Below the pieces are notes generated by a model, which saw only the letters and a program-made list of their open reading frames with translations, made no database searches and was not told the DNA's origin. From positions 1-10,191 of the forward strand of contig JBBRYE010000129.1 in the NCBI GenBank assembly GCA_038237895.1: a stretch of 10,191 bases of DNA, given 5' to 3'. This document shows positions 6,860-10,191 of the stretch, one piece after another. A program made the translations under genes and the position numbers. This DNA comes from Pseudopedobacter sp038237895 (GTDB lineage: Bacteria; Bacteroidota; Bacteroidia; Sphingobacteriales; Sphingobacteriaceae). The first letter of the stretch is position 1. Each line of letters begins with the position of its first letter.

Positions 6860-7369
6860 ATGATTCAATTTACAGCCATGATTTATCAATTTGAAAAAAT
6901 GGGAGAAAAAACTGGTTGGACTTATGTAGAAATTCCTTTTAATATTTCTCAACAGATAAAAAAAGATTGTAAAGTTAGCTATCGCGTAAAAGGTAAAATT
7001 GACGAAACTGAAATTACAGGTATCGCGGTTTTACCTATGGGAGAGGGTAATTTTATCATTGCTTTAAAAAAAGAGCTTCAAAACAAAATAGGAAAAAGAA
7101 AAGGTGCATTAGTAAATATCCAAATAGAAGAAGATAAAAACTTTAAAATTGAGATGCCAGATGACCTAGAATATTGTTTAGATGATGCAGATGGTGCAAT
7201 TCAGCAATTTTTATCGATGTCAAAATCCCATCAAAATTATTATATCAATTGGATAAATAGTGCCAAAACAGATACAACAAGGGTAAAGCGTTTAAGTCAA
7301 ACAGTTAATGCAATGGTTATGAAAATGGATTATGGAGAAATGATAAGGTATAATAAAAAAATCAAGTGA
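6860..7369 (+). CDS. YdeI/OmpD-associated family protein with DUF1905 domain
   Basis: Two domains are visible. The N-terminal DUF1905 starts at IQFTAMIYQFEK, passes through GWTYVEIPFNI and ends near the INIQIEED-like strand (about residues 2-100 from this start). The C-terminal YdeI-type helical segment contains FLSMSKSHQNYYINWINSAKTDTTRVKRL (about 133-161), the family's hallmark (S-x-S-x2-x-x-YI-x-WI-x2-AK-x3-TR-x-KR). The family includes proteins named for bacteriocin protection and OmpD association in enteric bacteria, but its molecular function is not settled. I place the start at 6860 (169 residues), because the longer frame from 6821 begins inside the upstream gene's terminator and domain homology begins right at this Met. 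The stop overlaps the ATG of the Rieske gene, so the two are translated together. It has no signal peptide. Confidence 0.88.
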   Translation: MIQFTAMIYQFEKMGEKTGWTYVEIPFNISQQIKKDCKVSYRVKGKIDETEITGIAVLPMGEGNFIIALKKELQNKIGKRKGALVNIQIEEDKNFKIEMPDDLEYCLDDADGAIQQFLSMSKSHQNYYINWINSAKTDTTRVKRLSQTVNAMVMKMDYGEMIRYNKKIK

Positions 7370-7701
7370 TGAAGTGGATTGCGCTAAATAAACAGGAATT
7401 AAAAGATGCTACAATCCAACTCATAACCGTTGAAGGCTTAAAAATATGTTTGGTAAAGTACAACAATGAATATTTTGCTACCTCGGCAAAATGCCCTCAT
7501 GCTGGTGCAGATATTTCTCAAGGATGGTGTGAAAACGGTTATTTAATTTGCCCTTTTCATCGTTACAAATACAATTTAAAAACCGGCAGAGGATTTACTG
7601 GTCAAGGAGATTACATTGAAAAATACCCTATTAAAGAAAATAACAACCAACTATTTATCGGCCTTAAGCAAAAATGGTGGAAAAGTATCTTTAGTTCCTA
7701 A
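7369..7701 (+). CDS. Rieske [2Fe-2S] ferredoxin-like protein
   Basis: This small soluble Rieske protein (110 residues) carries electrons through a [2Fe-2S] cluster bound by two Cys and two His. The ligands are CPHAGA (Cys42, His44) and CPFHRY (Cys61, His64), at the spacing normal for Rieske domains. A YNLKTGRGF turn follows, as in NirD and dioxygenase-ferredoxin types. It has no transmembrane helix, which distinguishes it from bc1-complex Rieske subunits. The ATG shares its A with the preceding stop (TGATG), a tight translational coupling. The frame also has a GTG three bases upstream, which I reject. Its redox partner is not in the window; the coupled YdeI-like protein is the only clue to its job. 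The C-terminal KWWKSIF tail is basic and aromatic. Confidence 0.93.
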   Translation: MKWIALNKQELKDATIQLITVEGLKICLVKYNNEYFATSAKCPHAGADISQGWCENGYLICPFHRYKYNLKTGRGFTGQGDYIEKYPIKENNNQLFIGLKQKWWKSIFSS

Positions 7702-7719
7702 AACTCTAAAATCTTCTAT

Positions 7720-8763
7720 TTAATTCCCTTTTAAATAATACTTTTTCTTTAACCATAAAGAAACTCTAACCAATAAAATCAATGCTGGAACTTCTACCAA
7801 TGGCCCAATAACGCCTGCAAAAGCTTGCCCAGAGTTTAAACCAAAAACAGCAATGCCAACCGCGATGCCCAATTCAAAGTTGTTTCCAGCGGCAGTAAAT
7901 GCAACTGACGCTGTTTTATCGTATTCTGCGCCCATTGCTTTGGTAAAGAAAAAACCAATAATAAACATTAAAATAAAATAGACTAAAAGTGGAGTAGCAA
8001 TTATCAAAACATCTAATGGAATTTTTACTATTAATTCTCCTTTTAAAGAAAACATAACTACAATTGTAAACAAAAGCGCAATTAAGGTAATTGGTGATAT
8101 GGTAGGAATAAACTTTTTGGTATACCATTCTTCTCCTTTATTATTTACTAAAATCACCCGACTTAAAATACCCAATAAAAATGGAATTCCTAGATAGATT
8201 GCAACGCTTTTAGCAATTGTTATTATAGAAATATCTACAATTGCTCCCTTAAAACCAAAGTAAGGCGGGAGAATGGTTATAAAAATCCAAGCATAAAAAC
8301 TGTAAGCAAAAACTTGAAAAACACTATTTAATGCTACCAAACCAGCACCATATTCGCTGCTTCCTTCGGCAAGATTGTTCCAAACTAAAACCATAGCAAT
8401 ACAACGAGCCAAACCTATTAAAATAAGCCCTACCATATATTCCGGGTAATCTCTTAAAAAAATGATTGCCAATAAAAACATTAAAACTGGTCCAATTATC
8501 CAGTTTAAAACCAATGAAATAGAAAGAATTTTAGTGTTTTTAAAAACTTTTGGTAAAAGCGAATAATTTACTTTCGCCAGTGGCGGATACATCATTAAAA
8601 TTAAACCTATAGCAATAGGAATATTGGTTGTTCCTTTATTAAATGAGTTAATAAAGTTAGGAAACGAGGGGATTAAATATCCACATACAACCCCAATTGC
8701 CATTGCTACAAAAATCCATAGCGTTAGGTTTTTATCAAGAAAACTTAGTTTTTTTATTGCCAT
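7720..8763 (-). CDS. acr3: ACR3-family arsenite efflux transporter
   Basis: This 347-residue inner-membrane carrier of the bile/arsenite/riboflavin transporter superfamily exports arsenite, probably by exchange with protons. Ten hydrophobic segments fit (about 13-31, 46-61, 78-100, 109-130, 141-163, 178-200, 223-240, 250-274, 286-309, 316-336). The signature GLARCIAMVLVWN (117-129) carries the essential Cys121, and AAGNNFELGIAV (291-302) the conserved Glu297; both are diagnostic of ACR3 rather than ArsB. The gene lies 53 bases downstream of agmatine deiminase on the same strand and could be read through from it. No arsR, arsC or arsM is adjacent, which is unusual for an arsenic determinant. 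Its stop is 18 bases from the end of the convergent Rieske gene. Confidence 0.95.
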   Translation of the reverse strand: MAIKKLSFLDKNLTLWIFVAMAIGVVCGYLIPSFPNFINSFNKGTTNIPIAIGLILMMYPPLAKVNYSLLPKVFKNTKILSISLVLNWIIGPVLMFLLAIIFLRDYPEYMVGLILIGLARCIAMVLVWNNLAEGSSEYGAGLVALNSVFQVFAYSFYAWIFITILPPYFGFKGAIVDISIITIAKSVAIYLGIPFLLGILSRVILVNNKGEEWYTKKFIPTISPITLIALLFTIVVMFSLKGELIVKIPLDVLIIATPLLVYFILMFIIGFFFTKAMGAEYDKTASVAFTAAGNNFELGIAVGIAVFGLNSGQAFAGVIGPLVEVPALILLVRVSLWLKKKYYLKGN

Positions 8764-8816
8764 TAGATGCTAAGTTTATAAAAATACGTAATTAAATTTT
8801 TGGAAGAAATAAAATC

Positions 8817-9884
8817 CTAAATAGCCGGTTCTTGCTGACTTAAACAATGAAAACTTCCCAAACCCCAAATAATATCTGTAGAATCTATACCCACAGTTTC
8901 TCTTGTAGGGAAACATTTAGCAATAATTTCTAAAGCGATTTTGTCTTTACTGCATCGATAAGTTGGCACAATTACATGTCCGTTGCTAATGTAAAAATTT
9001 GCGTAAGAAGCTGGCAATCGTGTATCTTCGTAAACTACAGCATCGGGCATTGGTAATTGTATGATGTTTAAAGGCTCTCCATTAATTAGGCGCATTTCTT
9101 TTAACTCTCTTAAATTGGTTTGTAGTAGTTCGTAATTTTCATCATCTGGGTTTTCTTCTACCACTGTTAAAACCGTATTATGATTTACAAATCTAACAGT
9201 ATCATCAATATGCCCATCCGTATCATCACCCACAATTCCGTCGCTAACCCAAAGCACTTGTTGCTGTCCGTAATAATTTTTCAAATATTCTTCAACTTGT
9301 TGCTGATTTAAATGCGGGTTTCTATTTTTATTTAGCAAACAACTTTTGGAAGTTAAAATAGTACCTGCGCCATTAAATTCTACCGAACCACCTTCCATAA
9401 TAATCTCTGGATAAAAAACAGGGATATTAAAGTGAGCTCCAATTTTAGTGGGGATAACATCATCCAGATCAAATGGAGGATATTTACCGCCCCAAGCGTT
9501 AAAGCCCCAATCAACAATTACTTTTTTCTCCTCTGCTTGTGGATTAATCAAAAAAGCTGGACCATGATCTCTGCACCAGGCATCGTTTGTGGCATTAAAA
9601 TAAAATTCAACTTTAGATAAATCAGCCCCAGCTTGTTCAATAAATTTTAATGCAAAATCTTTCATTTCTTGATTTCGCACATTGATTCGTACCTTTTCAG
9701 AAAGCGCTAAATATTTAATAAATTCGGCATATTTTGGATAAATCGAATCAATTTTTCCTGGCCAACTTTCTTCTTTATGCGGCCAAGAAAGCCAGGTAGC
9801 TTCATGTTTTGACCATTCTGGAGGGAACGAGTAACCAAAATTTGTAGGAGAATTACTGTCGATAGTTGATGGTCGATAGTTCAT
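8817..9884 (-). CDS. aguA: agmatine deiminase
   Basis: Agmatine deiminase hydrolyses agmatine to N-carbamoylputrescine and ammonia in putrescine and spermidine synthesis from arginine. The 355-residue protein has the full peptidyl-arginine-deiminase-like (PF04371) fold. Visible motifs are FPPEWSKHEATWLSWPH (20-36), NDAWCRDHGPAF (100-111), MEGGSVEFNG (163-172), GDDTDGHIDD (219-228, His225) and GLGSFHCLSQQEP (341-353) with the nucleophile Cys347. All are intact. Homology begins near residue 17; the first nine residues are encoded by a heptanucleotide repeat, and no other ATG lies before the domain. A stop codon four codons upstream rules out an N-terminal extension. The partner N-carbamoylputrescine amidase (aguB) is not seen; the gene immediately upstream encodes an unrelated four-helix-bundle protein. 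Confidence 0.96.
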   Translation of the reverse strand: MNYRPSTIDSNSPTNFGYSFPPEWSKHEATWLSWPHKEESWPGKIDSIYPKYAEFIKYLALSEKVRINVRNQEMKDFALKFIEQAGADLSKVEFYFNATNDAWCRDHGPAFLINPQAEEKKVIVDWGFNAWGGKYPPFDLDDVIPTKIGAHFNIPVFYPEIIMEGGSVEFNGAGTILTSKSCLLNKNRNPHLNQQQVEEYLKNYYGQQQVLWVSDGIVGDDTDGHIDDTVRFVNHNTVLTVVEENPDDENYELLQTNLRELKEMRLINGEPLNIIQLPMPDAVVYEDTRLPASYANFYISNGHVIVPTYRCSKDKIALEIIAKCFPTRETVGIDSTDIIWGLGSFHCLSQQEPAI

Positions 9885-9886
9885 AG
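9859..9886 (-). repeat. tandem heptanucleotide repeat containing the aguA start codon
   Basis: On the minus strand the DNA reads CTATGAA, CTATCGA, CCATCAA, CTATCGA: four 7-nt units of one consensus (CYATSRA). The aguA ATG is inside the first unit. This resembles, from memory, degenerate CTATCGA/CTATGGA arrays in intergenic DNA of Sphingobacteriaceae. Confidence 0.6.
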
Positions 9887-9939
9887 ATTGAACGTGTTAG
9901 TTAAGATGGTGATTGAATGAGGTAAATAATAGTAGATTT

Positions 9940-10191
9940 TTAAAGTGTATTTCTCAGAGCAGTTATTTTTTTAGAAAGCATTTCAATGTCATCATAAAGC
10001 TCCTTAAACAATTCTTGTGAGATGTAATTTCGTCTTTTAGCCAAAAAAATACATGAAATCACTTCTATTCCTGACCTTAGTGAGTAACCTAAAAATTGTT
10101 TGAATATTGGATTTGTTTGCCCAGGGCATCCTTCGGCTATATTAAGAACAATTGAATCTGCAGCTCTTCTAATTTGAGGTGTCAAAATAAA
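9940..10191 (-). CDS. four-helix-bundle (S23-like) protein, N-terminus beyond window
   Basis: The visible 83 residues are the C-terminal three-quarters of an S23-type four-helix-bundle protein (usual length about 115-120). The family core LTPQIRRAADSIVLNIAEG is present right at the edge, and FLGYSLRSGIEVISCIFLAKRR and a final helix ending ITALRNTL follow. The apparent start near 10185 is a TTG that encodes the leucine of the conserved L-T-x-Q-I-R-R-A motif, and the frame stays open to the last base. The true start is therefore outside the window. Homologues were first noticed in 23S rRNA intervening sequences, and a related fold (Avd) serves diversity-generating retroelements. No rRNA, reverse transcriptase or template repeat is seen here. 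Its function is unknown, and it lies 55 bases upstream of aguA on the same strand. Confidence 0.87.
   Translation of the reverse strand, partial: FILTPQIRRAADSIVLNIAEGCPGQTNPIFKQFLGYSLRSGIEVISCIFLAKRRNYISQELFKELYDDIEMLSKKITALRNTL

Noticed and set aside
7366..7368. GTG start for the Rieske gene
   Set aside because: The ATG at 7369 overlaps the upstream stop as TGATG, the usual coupling arrangement, and the extra residue adds nothing.
7717..7737. TATTTAA/TTAAATA hairpin between the convergent genes as a bidirectional terminator
   Set aside because: The stem is purely A/T, 7 bp, and overlaps the last ACR3 codons; such pairing is expected by chance in this AT-rich DNA.
9432..9620. 62-residue plus-strand frame inside aguA
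   Set aside because: It is antisense to conserved agmatine deiminase sequence with no domain or plausible signal.
9940..10191. Four-helix-bundle protein as the Avd component of a diversity-generating retroelement, or as a 23S rRNA intervening sequence
   Set aside because: No reverse transcriptase, template/variable repeats or rRNA sequence is visible in the window.

Overview
The window looks like a chromosomal segment of a Bacteroidota member, most likely the Sphingobacteriaceae (Pedobacter-like). The evidence is the low GC, Asn/Lys/Ile-rich proteins, near absence of Shine-Dalgarno sites, a DUF4159 protein, an ECF sigma factor paired with a PorT-like beta-barrel protein, and intergenic low-complexity repeats of a kind I remember from that family. 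The placement rests on recognition, not on a search.

Layout. Bases 1-72 hold a structured hairpin element, best read on the minus strand, with no gene. A rightward series follows: a DUF4159 protein (262-891), full-length MazG (960-1757), a small lipoprotein of unknown function (1855-2310) behind a strong inverted repeat, an ECF sigma factor (2367-2936), and a 434-residue protein (2920-4224) that overlaps the sigma gene by 17 nt. The last pair is the most interesting part of the window. The second protein has a short basic cytoplasmic head, one membrane helix, a long disordered linker and a C-terminal outer-membrane barrel, so a single chain could span both membranes and act as the anti-sigma factor. 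Next come the two subunits of a 3-oxoacid CoA-transferase (4434-5836), which activates acetoacetate, and a secreted PAP2-family phosphatase (5945-6763) with a clear intrinsic terminator. A two-gene unit then encodes a YdeI/DUF1905 protein and a Rieske [2Fe-2S] protein joined by a TGATG overlap (6860-7701).

From about 7720 to the end all genes are on the minus strand. In transcription order they are a four-helix-bundle (S23-like) protein cut by the window edge (9940-10191), agmatine deiminase (8817-9884) and an ACR3 arsenite exporter (7720-8763). The agmatine deiminase start codon lies inside a tandem heptanucleotide repeat. The ACR3 gene converges on the Rieske gene with only 18 bases between them.

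No stretch over 300 bases lacks a gene; the longest gaps are 1-261 and 4225-4433. I saw no tRNA, rRNA, CRISPR array, transposase or phage gene. Apart from the sigma/anti-sigma pair, the window is ordinary housekeeping and accessory metabolism. Two start codons should be moved relative to the longest reading frames: the YdeI gene starts at 6860 rather than 6821, and the Rieske gene at 7369 rather than 7366.
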